Part shown: in pieces, positions 35,424 through 44,312 of the stretch | Layout: each line of letters opens with the position of its first letter | Numbering within the stretch: position 1 is the first letter of the stretch | Assembly: GCF_900199725.1 (NCBI RefSeq) | Contig: NZ_LT904904.1 | Coordinates: 840,526-904,525 of the forward strand | Origin: Cytobacillus massiliigabonensis | Lineage (GTDB): Bacteria > Bacillota > Bacilli > Bacillales > Cytobacillaceae | DNA: 64,000 nucleotides | Direction: 5' to 3' | The notes under the pieces: model-generated | Seen by the model: the letters and a program-made list of their open reading frames with translations, nothing else | Told to the model about the DNA's origin: nothing | The model's database searches: none | Program-made: the position numbers and the translations under genes

Positions 35424-35807
35424 ATGAATACACCAAAGGAATTGCGTTATTCAGAAGAGCATGAGTGGGTAAAAACAGAAGGTGAGCAGGTTCGTATTGG
35501 GATTACTGACTTTGCTCAATCTGAGCTTGGAGACATCGTTTTCGTTGAGCTTCCAGAGGTAGGAGATGAAGTGACTGCAGATGAGCCTTTTGGAAGTGTA
35601 GAATCCGTTAAAACGGTATCTGAGCTTTATGCGCCTATCAGCGGAAAAGTTGTGGCTATTAATGAGGATTTAAGCGACAGCCCTGAATTTGTTAATGAGT
35701 CTCCATATGAGAAAGCATGGATGATTGTTGTTGAACCATCTGATGCAGGTGAAATTGATAACTTAATGACTGCTGAACAATACGAAGAAATGGTTAAAGA
35801 AGACTAA
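35424..35807 (+). CDS. gcvH: Glycine cleavage system H protein
   Basis: This 127-residue lipoyl-carrier protein has modifiable Lys63 in ESVKTVSEL and the usual [15 protein letters not shown] start of the lipoyl fold. It shuttles the aminomethyl group in glycine cleavage and, in Bacillus, passes octanoyl/lipoyl groups to other enzymes; the lipoate synthase gene is 25 kb downstream in this window. ATG 35424 follows GGAGG. Confidence 0.96.
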   Translation: MNTPKELRYSEEHEWVKTEGEQVRIGITDFAQSELGDIVFVELPEVGDEVTADEPFGSVESVKTVSELYAPISGKVVAINEDLSDSPEFVNESPYEKAWMIVVEPSDAGEIDNLMTAEQYEEMVKED

Positions 35808-35813
35808 TGAAAT

Positions 35814-35850
35814 GGGAGGTGCTGCATAGGCGGCACCTCCCTTTATTTGG
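35814..35850 (+). terminator. Terminator after gcvH
   Basis: GGGAGGTGC and GCACCTCCC pair perfectly around TGCATAGGCG and are followed by TTTATTTGG. Confidence 0.85.
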
Positions 35851-35911
35851 TTTTTTTATTTCTTTAGAAAGGGAAACACTATAATCATTAGAACGAGAAA
35901 GGATGGTTATT

Positions 35912-36151
35912 GTGGGATTAAAGAATAATAAAATTGATATTACTGATCGTGTTGTTGGAAAGTTGAAGGATGGAGAAATTGAACTTTATTTAGAGAATGA
36001 AAGAATTGGGAGCATTCGTCTGCCTAAAGATCCTTCCATTCAGATGGACCATCATTTTGAAACAGATATGCAAAAGATATACCAGCATGTAACAACAACA
36101 GAAAGTCCGCAAGCACGTTATACAGATTGTGACGAGGGTGGCTGGTGTTAG
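35912..36151 (+). CDS. yusG: YusG (DUF2553) small protein
   Basis: This 79-residue protein (NNKIDITDRVVGKLKDG, IELYLENERIGSIRLPK) matches the YusG/DUF2553 family, of unknown function. It ends with CDEGGWC, two cysteines near the C-terminus. GTG 35912 is chosen because AAAGGA lies eight bases before it; ATG 35903 would overlap that site. It lies between gcvH and yusF as in B. subtilis. Confidence 0.82.
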   Translation: MGLKNNKIDITDRVVGKLKDGEIELYLENERIGSIRLPKDPSIQMDHHFETDMQKIYQHVTTTESPQARYTDCDEGGWC

Positions 36152-36154
36152 TTT

Positions 36155-36182
36155 AAACAGCGGGAATTTCCGCTGTTTTATT
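36155..36182 (+). terminator. Terminator after yusG
   Basis: AAACAGCGG-GAATTT-CCGCTGTTT is followed by TATTTATTTT. Confidence 0.8.
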
Positions 36183-36379
36183 TATTTTAAGCAGATGAGA
36201 TAAATGGATATACTGAATACAAGCAAGCTTATTTACTATAGTATTTTTAATTGGCAGGAGTTCAACACCATTATCTCGAATATTGAATATGGTATGATAA
36301 AGTGATAAATATCAATTGGATTTTCCTTTCTAACATATTAGGGTTATCCCAAAACCCAACTCAAGTTCAGGTGATGAAT

Positions 36380-36736
36380 ATGAATGAAACAATTCCAGAG
36401 AAGGTCATTATTGTAGAGGGTACTTCGGATAAAAGAAAGGTGAAAGCAATCGTAAGTGAGCCTGTCGAGATTATTTGTACAAATGGAACAATCAGCCTGA
36501 CAAAGCTTGATGAGTTAATTGAAATGCTGCTTGATAAGGATGTATTTATTCTGGTTGATGCAGATGATGCAGGTGAAAAGCTTCGAAAACAATTTAAAAG
36601 AGAATTTCCGGAAGCGGAGCATCTGTATATTGACCGGATGTATCGGGAAGTAGCAACCGCACCTGAACACCATTTAGCTACCGTGTTATTAGGTGCCAAT
36701 ATTGATGTGAATATGGAGTTTTTAGATAGAGGATGA
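36380..36736 (+). CDS. yusF: Small TOPRIM-domain protein (YusF)
   Basis: This 118-residue single TOPRIM domain has the acidic motif VEGTSDKRKV near the N-terminus with catalytic-type Glu, and DADDAGEKLRK near 65. It is related to the TOPRIM of ribonuclease M5-like proteins but lacks further domains. ATG 36380 follows AGGTG at 36369-36373; upstream in-frame ATGs at 36374 and 36302 lack good sites. Function unknown. Confidence 0.85.
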   Translation: MNETIPEKVIIVEGTSDKRKVKAIVSEPVEIICTNGTISLTKLDELIEMLLDKDVFILVDADDAGEKLRKQFKREFPEAEHLYIDRMYREVATAPEHHLATVLLGANIDVNMEFLDRG

Positions 36737-36742
36737 TTTGTA

Positions 36743-37054
36743 TTGCAGGAATGGTCTCAGGAAATGATAAATAGGGCATTGGCAGGAGATAATCAGGTAA
36801 GCTTGATTTACTTATATACCCCTTTATGTGGAACCTGCCAGGTAGCTGGGAAAATGCTGGCAGTAATAGAGGAGATTTTGCCCAATCTGCCAATTGGAAA
36901 ATCAGATTTAAATTATATGCCAGACTTAGCCGAAAAGTGGGAGGTCGAAAGCGTTCCATGTCTGCTTATTTTTAAAAGAGGAAGGCTTGAAGAAAAAGTA
37001 TATGCTTTTCAATCAGTTCCATATTTATTTAATAAAATAAAGAGCTTTATATAA
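36743..37054 (+). CDS. yusE: Thioredoxin-like protein (YusE)
   Basis: This 103-residue thioredoxin fold has active-site CGTC (TPLCGTCQVAGKML), cis-Pro region VESVPCLLIFKRG, and no signal peptide, so it is cytoplasmic. Start codon TTG 36743 with AGAGGATG upstream; the gene follows yusF after six bases, so they are an operon. An extra Cys sits next to the cis-proline. Conserved neighbour order with B. subtilis. Confidence 0.88.
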   Translation: MQEWSQEMINRALAGDNQVSLIYLYTPLCGTCQVAGKMLAVIEEILPNLPIGKSDLNYMPDLAEKWEVESVPCLLIFKRGRLEEKVYAFQSVPYLFNKIKSFI

Positions 37055-37090
37055 AGGAGTTAGGTGTTTACACCAGGCTCCTTTTTTATT
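37055..37090 (+). terminator. Terminator after yusE
   Basis: AAGGAG..GGTG and CACC..CTCCTT form a two-part stem with small internal loop, then TTTTTTATTTTTTT. Confidence 0.7.
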
Positions 37091-37182
37091 TTTTTGAATT
37101 ATCTAACTAAAATATTTACAAAACCTTCCTTAAGGGATTATTATATTTAGGGATGCGAAATATTAGTGGAGCAGGTGTGAAA

Positions 37183-38454
37183 ATGGCATTTTACCAAGAA
37201 TGGGCCAGCCAAATTAAAGGGTATAATCGCAATATTCGGCTTGCGTTTATGGCAAATATCTTTACGCAAATTGGATTCGGTATTTTTATGGTTATTTATA
37301 ATTTCTATATCAGGGAGCTAGGCTATAATGAGCAGGTCAACGGGCAAGTGGTATCTATGACCGCGCTTGCGACTGCTATCGCACTTGTTCCAGCAGGAGT
37401 TTTTAGTGATAGAATCGGACGAAAAAAAGCGATGATATATGGGGCTGCGGCAACCGGAATGATCTTATTATCTAGAAGTGTGATCGAAACTCAGTCATTA
37501 TTAGTACTGGCAGCTTTTGCAACCGGCTTGGCGACAGCTTTATTTCAGGTTTCGGGGATTCCTTGGCTAGCAGAAAATTCTAAGACTGAGCAAAGGGTTC
37601 ATTTATTTAGTATTCACTTTGCTGTAATGACTGGGGCAAATGTGATTGGAAACCTTGGCGGCGGCATATTAACTGATTTCTTTTCCATTTTTACATCAGA
37701 ATTGAATAGTATTCGTTTTACCCTGCTGATTGGAAGTATTATTTTTCTTATGGGCATTATTCCAGTTATAAAATTTAATGAACAGCGTGTTGCGCGAAAA
37801 AACATAAAGGAAAAGAAGACCATTTCGGTCAGAACCATTTTAAGTAAAAATGATAATGTGAAAATTATTCTGCTATTCGCATTTGCTCAATTGTTAATTG
37901 GTGTTGGTGCTGGTTTAGTCATTCCATATTTGAATTTATATTTTGCTGATCGTTTTTCAGCATCTAATTCAGCAATCGGCTTTATCATTTCAATGGGTCA
38001 GGCAGCAACGGCTATTGCAATGATTATTGGACCAATGGTTGTCAGGAAGGTTGGTGAAGTTAAGGCGGTTGTTATTCTTCAACTATCCTCCTTGCCGTTT
38101 CTGCTAATGACAGCATATACGGAAAGTCTTTGGCTTGCAGCAATCGGCTTTTTATTCCGGCAAGCTCTTATGAATGCTGGAAATCCTATTCAAATGTCAC
38201 TTATGATGTCGAAGGTTGGAGATTCGATGAAGGGACTGGCGAACTCAGTTAATCAGATGGTATTTAATTTAGGATGGGCCATTATGGGACCCATATCAAC
38301 GGGTATTGTCATGAAATATGGAGCGTATTGGGGCTATGCGGCCGTATTTACTATCACTGCCTTTTTATATTTAATAGGTTCTGTATACTTCTTTATTGTT
38401 TTTCGAAGCTATAATAAGACAAACTCAGCTGTTAAAACGGCAAAAACAGTCTGA
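37183..38454 (+). CDS. MFS transporter, unknown substrate
   Basis: This 423-residue protein has twelve predicted helices and MFS motif A in the loop between helices 2 and 3 (GVFSDRIGRKKAM). Middle loop has basic KNIKEKKTISVRTIL. ATG 37183 follows GGAGCAGGTG; an in-frame ATG at 37153 has none. It lies between yusE and yusD and has no functional partner in the area. Drug or sugar efflux is typical of the subfamily, but nothing here decides. Confidence 0.85.
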   Translation: MAFYQEWASQIKGYNRNIRLAFMANIFTQIGFGIFMVIYNFYIRELGYNEQVNGQVVSMTALATAIALVPAGVFSDRIGRKKAMIYGAAATGMILLSRSVIETQSLLVLAAFATGLATALFQVSGIPWLAENSKTEQRVHLFSIHFAVMTGANVIGNLGGGILTDFFSIFTSELNSIRFTLLIGSIIFLMGIIPVIKFNEQRVARKNIKEKKTISVRTILSKNDNVKIILLFAFAQLLIGVGAGLVIPYLNLYFADRFSASNSAIGFIISMGQAATAIAMIIGPMVVRKVGEVKAVVILQLSSLPFLLMTAYTESLWLAAIGFLFRQALMNAGNPIQMSLMMSKVGDSMKGLANSVNQMVFNLGWAIMGPISTGIVMKYGAYWGYAAVFTITAFLYLIGSVYFFIVFRSYNKTNSAVKTAKTV

Positions 38455-38604
38455 AAATATAATCATATGACATATTTCTCAGGAAATGTTCCAAAGTTAA
38501 TGTCGAGCGAATGATGAAGGAATGTGTAGTGCAGTGAAGAAAGAATATAGTAAGACAAATAGAAGAAAAGCTTATTGTCTATCAGTTTAAACTGAGGTGA
38601 GGGC

Positions 38605-38943
38605 ATGAAGGAAGTGACAGCTGCATTTATTCATGAGGTAAAATCGAAAGGACATTTAGCCGTTTTGTTAAAGGGAATGTCATTCATTTTATGTATTCGT
38701 ACAAAGGATGACATTTTATATATACAATTTCAAAATGGAGATGTAGAAATTTGTCCGCCTGACCAGAATCATACATATGATGTTCTTATTGCTGGCTCTA
38801 AGGATAGGATTTCCTCGATATTAATGGGAAATGAGAAATTAAGAAGTTCGATACGAGCAAAAAATATACTAGTAGATTCTACTTTTAGAAGACTTCTCTT
38901 TCTAGAGTCATTATTTCTTCTTTCTAAACAGCGTGTAAGCTGA
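38605..38943 (+). CDS. yusD: YusD-like small protein
   Basis: This 112-residue protein of alpha/beta character (LAVLLKGMSFILCIRTKDDI, YIQFQNGDVEICPP) resembles the SCP2-like YusD of B. subtilis by size, position next to the met cluster and overall pattern. Function unknown. ATG 38605 follows GAGGTGAGGGC. The call rests largely on position. Confidence 0.6.
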   Translation: MKEVTAAFIHEVKSKGHLAVLLKGMSFILCIRTKDDILYIQFQNGDVEICPPDQNHTYDVLIAGSKDRISSILMGNEKLRSSIRAKNILVDSTFRRLLFLESLFLLSKQRVS

Positions 38944-38968
38944 ATTATAAAAAAATTCTAATTTCCAC

Positions 38969-38997
38969 TTGACCTTTTAAATGGCCATATGTTAATA
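38969..38997 (+). promoter_or_regulatory. Sigma-A promoter of the metY riboswitch transcript
   Basis: TTGACC at 38969-38974 and TTAATA at 38992-38997 are spaced 17 bases and lie directly upstream of the SAM riboswitch. Confidence 0.65.
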
Positions 38998-39029
38998 TCA
39001 AAATTAATTATCTGACTAAAAAAACTGAA

Positions 39030-39176
39030 TATTCTTATCAAGAGAGGCGGAGGGACTGGCCCGACGAAGCCCGGCAACCGGTAATTTACACGGTGCTAAT
39101 TCCAGCAGAGCATATTTGCTCTGGAAGATAAGAAGAGATGATATCAACCCTCTTCTTGTGAAGAGGGTTTTTTCAG
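39030..39176 (+). promoter_or_regulatory. SAM-I riboswitch (S-box) upstream of metY
   Basis: The aptamer core CTTATCAAGAGAGGCGGAGG, the conserved GAAGCCCGGCAACCGG and the closing GGAAGATAAGAAG are all present. The expression platform ends in a terminator, AACCCTCTTC and GAAGAGGGTTTTTT (39146-39174). When SAM binds, the terminator forms and metY is off. Confidence 0.97.
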
Positions 39177-39275
39177 CTCTTCTTTTAAATGGGTTGCTGT
39201 CTTTTTATTTCGTGTGATACACAACAAATGATTGAGCCTGACCTGCATGCATATAAAAAAAGGAGAGATGAAAAA

Positions 39276-40592
39276 ATGAGTGGAAAACAAAAAAACTATC
39301 GTTTGGAAACGATTGGCGTACATGGCGGGTTGCAGCCTGATCCAGTAACAGGTGCGAGAGCTGTGCCGATTTATCAGAACAATGCCTACCAATTTAAAGA
39401 TACGGAGCATGCTGCGAATCTTTTTGGGTTAAAGGAATCCGGATATATTTACACAAGGATTCATAATCCCACGGTAACCGTTTTTGAAGAGAGAGTCGCA
39501 TTGTTAGAAGGCGGGGTAGGTGCTCTAGCTGTTTCAAGCGGCATGGCGGCAATAACATTGGCTATACTTAATCTTGCTCAAGCTGGCGATGAGATTGTTG
39601 CTGCCTCAAACCTATATGGCGGAACTTATAATCTATTTGCTGTAACTCTTCCAAAGTACGGCATTCAAGTAAAGCTAGTTGATCCAGAGAATCCTGAAAA
39701 TTTTAGAGAAGCGATAACAGAAAAAACAAAGGCGGTATTCGCAGAAACGATCGGCAATCCAAGTCTAAAAGTGCTGGATATTGAAAAGGTAGCTGAGATT
39801 GCTCATGAGAATGGAATTCCTCTTCTAATTGACAATACTTTCGCCACTCCATATCTTTGCAGACCCATTGAACATGGAGCAGACATTGTCATTCACTCAG
39901 CTACAAAGTGGCTGCTTGGCAATGGGACGACATTGGGAGGAATTATCGTAGATGGCGGAAAGTTTGATTGGAATTCGCCTAAATTCCCTGGGTTTACAGA
40001 GCCTGACGGAAGTTATCATGATCTTGTATATAGCGAGGCGCTTGGACCGGTTGCTTACATTACTAAAGCTAGGGTTCAGTTGCTGAGAGATTTAGGACCT
40101 GCTTTGAGTCCACAGAATGCATTCCAATTTACACTTGGTTTAGAGACACTTCATGTGCGGATGAAAGAGCATATAGCAAATACGAAAAGAATTATAGCAT
40201 ATTTAGAGACACATCCTGCTATTAATTGGATTCTCTATCCTGGAAATGAAAATCACCCTGATAAGCCGCTGGCAGATAAGTATTTGCCAAAAGGCGCAGG
40301 TTCTGTTGTAGTATTTGGAATAACAGGAGGACGTAAAGCTGGAGCGAGCTTAATTAATAATCTGGAGCTATGGGCTCATGTAGCAAATGTAGGAGATGCT
40401 AAGAGTTTGATCATTCATCCAGCAAGCACAACACATCAGCAATTAGATGAACAGGGGTTAAAGGCTGCAGGTGTACCAGAGGATTTAATCCGTATTTCAG
40501 TTGGAATTGAAAATGCAGAGGATTTAATTGATGACTTAGAGCAAGCGATTTATGCTGCAACAGGAATTACATCCTTAACAGCTAAAGCGTAG
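39276..40592 (+). CDS. metY: O-acetylhomoserine aminocarboxypropyltransferase (sulfhydrylase)
   Basis: This 438-residue PLP enzyme of the Cys/Met metabolism family begins YRLETIGVHGGLQPDP and has PLP-lysine motif HSATKW near 212 and SSGMAAITLAILN. Length and motifs fit MetY, which makes homocysteine from O-acetylhomoserine and sulfide, rather than MetI/CysK types. ATG 39276 follows AAAGGAGAG. Control by the upstream SAM riboswitch fits methionine synthesis. Confidence 0.93.
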   Translation: MSGKQKNYRLETIGVHGGLQPDPVTGARAVPIYQNNAYQFKDTEHAANLFGLKESGYIYTRIHNPTVTVFEERVALLEGGVGALAVSSGMAAITLAILNLAQAGDEIVAASNLYGGTYNLFAVTLPKYGIQVKLVDPENPENFREAITEKTKAVFAETIGNPSLKVLDIEKVAEIAHENGIPLLIDNTFATPYLCRPIEHGADIVIHSATKWLLGNGTTLGGIIVDGGKFDWNSPKFPGFTEPDGSYHDLVYSEALGPVAYITKARVQLLRDLGPALSPQNAFQFTLGLETLHVRMKEHIANTKRIIAYLETHPAINWILYPGNENHPDKPLADKYLPKGAGSVVVFGITGGRKAGASLINNLELWAHVANVGDAKSLIIHPASTTHQQLDEQGLKAAGVPEDLIRISVGIENAEDLIDDLEQAIYAATGITSLTAKA

Positions 40593-40652
40593 TTTTTTGA
40601 AAGTTGGATAAAAATACTATCTTTAAAAAATACTAAATTATAATTTAAATCG

Positions 40653-40682
40653 TTGACACCCTCAATAAATCCATGATACGAT
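40653..40682 (+). promoter_or_regulatory. Sigma-A promoter of metNIQ
   Basis: TTGACA at 40653-40658 and TACGAT at 40677-40682 are 18 bases apart, about 55 bases before the second S-box. Confidence 0.6.
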
Positions 40683-40735
40683 AATTTTCGTAAATGTAAT
40701 TGCTGAACTAATTTAAAGTGTTAATTGAATATAGA

Positions 40736-40912
40736 TGTTACGCTCTTATCAAGAGAGGTGGAGGGAAGTGCCCGATGAAGCCCGGCAACCGTCATGAAAA
40801 TGAAATGGTGCCAATTCACACAAAGCAATGTTTGCTTTGGAAGATGAGAGAAAGGACGATTTTTATTTATGCCTTTCTGCTCATATGTCAGAAAGGCATT
40901 TTTCTTTTATAA
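40736..40912 (+). promoter_or_regulatory. SAM-I riboswitch (S-box) upstream of metNIQ
   Basis: CTCTTATCAAGAGAGGTGGA, GAAGCCCGGCAACCG and GGAAGATGAGAG mark a complete aptamer. The terminator is ATGCCTTTCTG and CAGAAAGGCATTTTTC at 40869-40908. The small open frame through it is not a gene. Confidence 0.97.
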
Positions 40913-40970
40913 AAGAAAAATACTTAAAGAAAAGTAATAAGCAAAATTGGATTAAAAGAGGGTGTGCAGC

Positions 40971-42002
40971 ATGACAATGATTTCAATCAAACAAGTACAA
41001 AAAATATACCCTTCCCAAAAAGGTCAGGTAAAGGCTGTAGATAACGTTAATCTTGAGATTAGCGAGGGAGAGATCTTCGGGGTTATTGGCTATAGCGGAG
41101 CGGGGAAAAGTACGTTAATTCGAATGTTAAATGGGCTTGAACTACCAACCGAAGGAACTGTAGTTGTTGCGAATAATGAAGTATCTAAAATTAAGGGCAG
41201 CAAGTTAAGAAAGGCGCGTCAGGAAATCAGCATGATCTTTCAGCATTTCAATCTGCTATGGTCAAGGACAGTTAGACAGAACATTTCTTTTCCGCTTGAA
41301 ATCGCAGGTGTATCCAAGAAAGATAGAGCAAAACGTGTCGACGAACTAATAAAGCTTGTTGGTCTTGAAGGAAGAGAGGATGCGTATCCATCACAATTGA
41401 GTGGAGGACAAAAGCAAAGAGTCGGAATTGCAAGAGCACTTGCAAATAATCCGAAAGTATTATTATGTGATGAGGCTACCTCCGCACTAGACCCGCAAAC
41501 AACAGATGCGATTCTTGATTTACTCGTGGATATTAATAGCCGTCTGGGGTTAACAATTGTTTTAATCACCCACGAAATGCATGTTATCCGCAAGATCTGT
41601 CATAGAGTAGCAGTTATGGAAGACGGAAAAACTGTTGAAATTGGACCGGTACTGGATGTTTTTAAAAACCCGCAGGAAGAAATTACAAAGCGTTTTGTTC
41701 AGCAGGTGACTGAACCGGAGGAAACAAAAGAGACGATTGATCATTTACTAGATCTATATCCGCACGGGCGAGTTGTACAGCTCGGATTTGTAGGAGAGTC
41801 AGCAGAGCAGCCGCTTATTACGAATCTTATTCGGAATTTTCAGGTGACAGTTAATATTCTTCAAGGGAAAATTTCACAAACTCAAAACGGATCGTATGGT
41901 ACTCTGTTCATTCATATTGATGGGGATAAAGAGGAATTAGCAAGAGCGATCGAATATATCCATTCTCAGCAAGTTGGAGTGGAGGTGATTTCGAATGCTT
42001 AA
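40971..42002 (+). CDS. metN: Methionine ABC importer ATPase
   Basis: This 343-residue ATPase has Walker A GYSGAGKST, signature LSGGQKQR, Walker B VLLCDEATSALDP and a C-terminal NIL regulatory domain (about 265-343) that binds methionine and inhibits transport. ATG 40971 follows AAGAGG; GTG 40962 is too close to the site. It is first in metNIQ and controlled by the S-box. Confidence 0.95.
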   Translation: MTMISIKQVQKIYPSQKGQVKAVDNVNLEISEGEIFGVIGYSGAGKSTLIRMLNGLELPTEGTVVVANNEVSKIKGSKLRKARQEISMIFQHFNLLWSRTVRQNISFPLEIAGVSKKDRAKRVDELIKLVGLEGREDAYPSQLSGGQKQRVGIARALANNPKVLLCDEATSALDPQTTDAILDLLVDINSRLGLTIVLITHEMHVIRKICHRVAVMEDGKTVEIGPVLDVFKNPQEEITKRFVQQVTEPEETKETIDHLLDLYPHGRVVQLGFVGESAEQPLITNLIRNFQVTVNILQGKISQTQNGSYGTLFIHIDGDKEELARAIEYIHSQQVGVEVISNA

Positions 42003-42663
42003 TGAATGGTTTCCAAATGTAAAATGGGAGACGATGTGGGAGGCCACAATAGAGACTCTTTACATGACAAGCATTTCGGTAATAGCCACATTTATTATAG
42101 GTGCTATATTGGGCTTATTGCTCTTTTTAACATCTAAAAGCAATATATGGGAAAATTCGGTGATTAATAAAATAATAGCCGCATTTGTTAATATATTTAG
42201 ATCGATTCCTTTCATTATATTAATCGTTCTATTAATTCCATTTACCACATTTTTAGTAGGTACAATGATTGGGGAAAATGCGGCTCTGCCAGCATTAATC
42301 ATTGGTGCAGCTCCCTTTTATGCTCGAATGGTTGAAATCGGGCTGAGAGAAATTGATAAAGGGGTAATTGAAGCAGCTAAATCAATGGGTGCAAAAACAA
42401 GCACGATCATCTGGAAAGTTCTTTTGCCAGAATCAATGCCAGCACTCGTATCGGGGATTACCGTAACAGCAATTGCTTTAGTAGGCTATACAGCAATGGC
42501 CGGTGCAATCGGTGCAGGGGGACTAGGAAATCTTGCTTATCTAGAAGGGTTCCAAAGAACTAGACCTGATGTTACGTTAGCAGCGACAATCATTATTCTT
42601 ATAATTGTATTTATCATCCAATTTATTGGTGACTTTATAACATCCAAATTAGATAAACGATAA
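41995..42663 (+). CDS. metI: Methionine ABC importer permease
   Basis: This 222-residue permease has five helices and EAA loop EAAKSMGAKTSTIIWKVLLP. The name metP is used in B. subtilis. ATG 41995 overlaps metN by eight bases and has GGAGGTG upstream. Confidence 0.95.
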   Translation: MLNEWFPNVKWETMWEATIETLYMTSISVIATFIIGAILGLLLFLTSKSNIWENSVINKIIAAFVNIFRSIPFIILIVLLIPFTTFLVGTMIGENAALPALIIGAAPFYARMVEIGLREIDKGVIEAAKSMGAKTSTIIWKVLLPESMPALVSGITVTAIALVGYTAMAGAIGAGGLGNLAYLEGFQRTRPDVTLAATIIILIIVFIIQFIGDFITSKLDKR

Positions 42664-42676
42664 GGAGAGGTCAAAA

Positions 42677-43519
42677 ATGAAAAAATGGTTACCATTTATT
42701 TTCGCACTAGCAGTTGCTTTATTCCTTGCTGCATGCGGATCTTCAGAGGAAAAGGGCAGTGAAAATGGTGGAGCTGGTGAAGAAACATCTAAACTTACAG
42801 TAGGAGCTTCTAACGTTCCACATGCTGAGATTCTTGAGGAAGCAAAGCCAATTCTTAAAGAAAAGGGAATTGATTTAGAAATTGTTACGTTCCAGGATTA
42901 TATCCTCCCTAATAAAGCGTTAGAAACAAAAGAACTGGATGCTAACTACTTCCAGCACATTCCATATTTAGAACTTCAAATTGAAGAGAATGGATATGAC
43001 TTTGTTAATGCAGGCGGAATTCATATTGAACCAATGGCTGTATATTCTAAGAAATATAAGTCTATTGCTGACCTGCCTGAAGGAGCACATATTATTCTTA
43101 GCAACTCAGTCGCTGAACATGGAAGAATTCTATCAATCCTTGAAAAAGAAGGCTTAATTAAACTTAAGGATGGCGTAGAGAAATCGAAAGCAACACTAGA
43201 AGATGTAGTTGAGAATCCCAAAAATGTAGAATTTGATGCAAATTACGAGCCGAAGCTGCTTACACAAATTTTCAATAATAATGAAGGCGATGTTGTAGTA
43301 ATCAACTCGAATTATGCCATTGATGCAGGACTTAATCCTGTTGAAGATTCTATTGCGATTGAAGCAAACGAATCCCCATATGCAAACATCATTACTGTGC
43401 GCAAGGGAGATGAAACAAAGGAATCAATTAAAACTCTTGTTGAAGTCTTACATTCAAAAGAAATCCAAGATTTCATCGTTGAAAAATATAAAGGTGCAGT
43501 GATCCCTGTATCTGAATAA
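42677..43519 (+). CDS. metQ: Methionine-binding lipoprotein
   Basis: This 280-residue lipoprotein of the NlpA family has lipobox LAAC. Landmarks are GASNVPHAEILEEAKPILKE, FQDYILPNKAL, DANYFQHIPYL and VINSNYAIDAGL. It captures D/L-methionine for MetNI. ATG 42677 follows AAGGAGAGG. Confidence 0.95.
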   Translation: MKKWLPFIFALAVALFLAACGSSEEKGSENGGAGEETSKLTVGASNVPHAEILEEAKPILKEKGIDLEIVTFQDYILPNKALETKELDANYFQHIPYLELQIEENGYDFVNAGGIHIEPMAVYSKKYKSIADLPEGAHIILSNSVAEHGRILSILEKEGLIKLKDGVEKSKATLEDVVENPKNVEFDANYEPKLLTQIFNNNEGDVVVINSNYAIDAGLNPVEDSIAIEANESPYANIITVRKGDETKESIKTLVEVLHSKEIQDFIVEKYKGAVIPVSE

Positions 43520-43529
43520 CGAATATAAG

Positions 43530-43563
43530 AAAGCAGGCATGTTACACTCATGCCTGTTTTTAT
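43530..43563 (+). terminator. Terminator of metNIQ
   Basis: CAGGCATG-TTACACT-CATGCCTG is followed by TTTTTAT. Confidence 0.85.
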
Positions 43564-43713
43564 ATTTAAAGGATTTTGCACATATTGTAAGCATGATATA
43601 AATGTAAGCGTTTTAAACGTAATAATTCAATTTTCTGCAATTAATTTCAGCTAATTTCGTCATTGTCTTGCATATAGTGTAGATGTTAAAATACGAACGT
43701 AAATTAAATCGCA

Positions 43714-43920
43714 ATGACGAAAGGATTGGTTTTTATTAACCAGCTACAGTTAAATTACACAAGCGATATGGAAAAGGCAATGCATGGAGCCCATGGTGTA
43801 GGGTATGAAACTTACAGCAGAAAGCATGAGGTTCGAATGAAGGTTGAAAAAAGACGACAGGAAGAACATATTAAATGTCAGCAAATGATTGCTAATTTAG
43901 AGAAGAAAGTTCATTCCTAA
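43714..43920 (+). CDS. Small protein of unknown function (about 68 residues)
   Basis: The frame is 68 residues with a His/Lys/Glu-rich, helical C-terminal half (YETYSRKHEVRMKVEKRRQ, then EEHIKCQQMIANLEKK). ATG 43714 has no clear ribosome site; the only AAAGGA follows it. Terminators on both sides make it a separate unit. I do not recognise the family; the start is uncertain. Confidence 0.55.
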   Translation: MTKGLVFINQLQLNYTSDMEKAMHGAHGVGYETYSRKHEVRMKVEKRRQEEHIKCQQMIANLEKKVHS

Positions 43921-43942
43921 AGCTGCACTATATAATAATGAA

Positions 43943-43985
43943 GAAAAAGGGAAATCAGTATACATATTGCTGATTTCTTTTTTGT
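43943..43985 (+). terminator. Terminator before the suf leader region
   Basis: AAAGGGAAATCAG and CTGATTTCTTTTTT form the stem and T-run. Confidence 0.8.
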
Positions 43986-44312
43986 TTTTTGCATAAAAGT
44001 TTTTATGGTATTATTATACTGAAAATTCATGTATCTAAAGGATGATTCTCAATTAATTCATTTTATTACATGAAAAAATACTGTATGGTTAGAATAAATA
44101 GGTAAATGATCAGGATTATTTTTTTGGGTATGAGATAGTAAAGACACAAGGTTTAAAGCCCTTTATTATTTCCGTATAAAAATGGTCCGAATGGGCTGAA
44201 AGAGTTGCTAACAGATTTCATTTGTTATAAGATTGTAATGAGAATAAAATGAGAATAGAAGGTTGCGGCATTGCCGTAATATAAATCTTCTTTTATTGAT
44301 GGAGGTATAGTA
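43986..44312 (+). other. Long leader/promoter region of the suf operon
   Basis: These 327 bases hold no gene. Two promoter candidates are visible: TTGCAT (43989-43994) with TATTAT (44012-44017), and TTGCTA (44205-44210) with TAAGAT (44228-44233), each with 17-base spacing. The repeated GAGAATA/GAGAATAG near 44241-44258 could be a regulator half-site. No known Fe-S or cysteine riboswitch is evident. Confidence 0.45.

Noticed and set aside
40718..40912. A 64-codon open frame upstream of metN
   Set aside because: It coincides with the SAM-I aptamer and its terminator.
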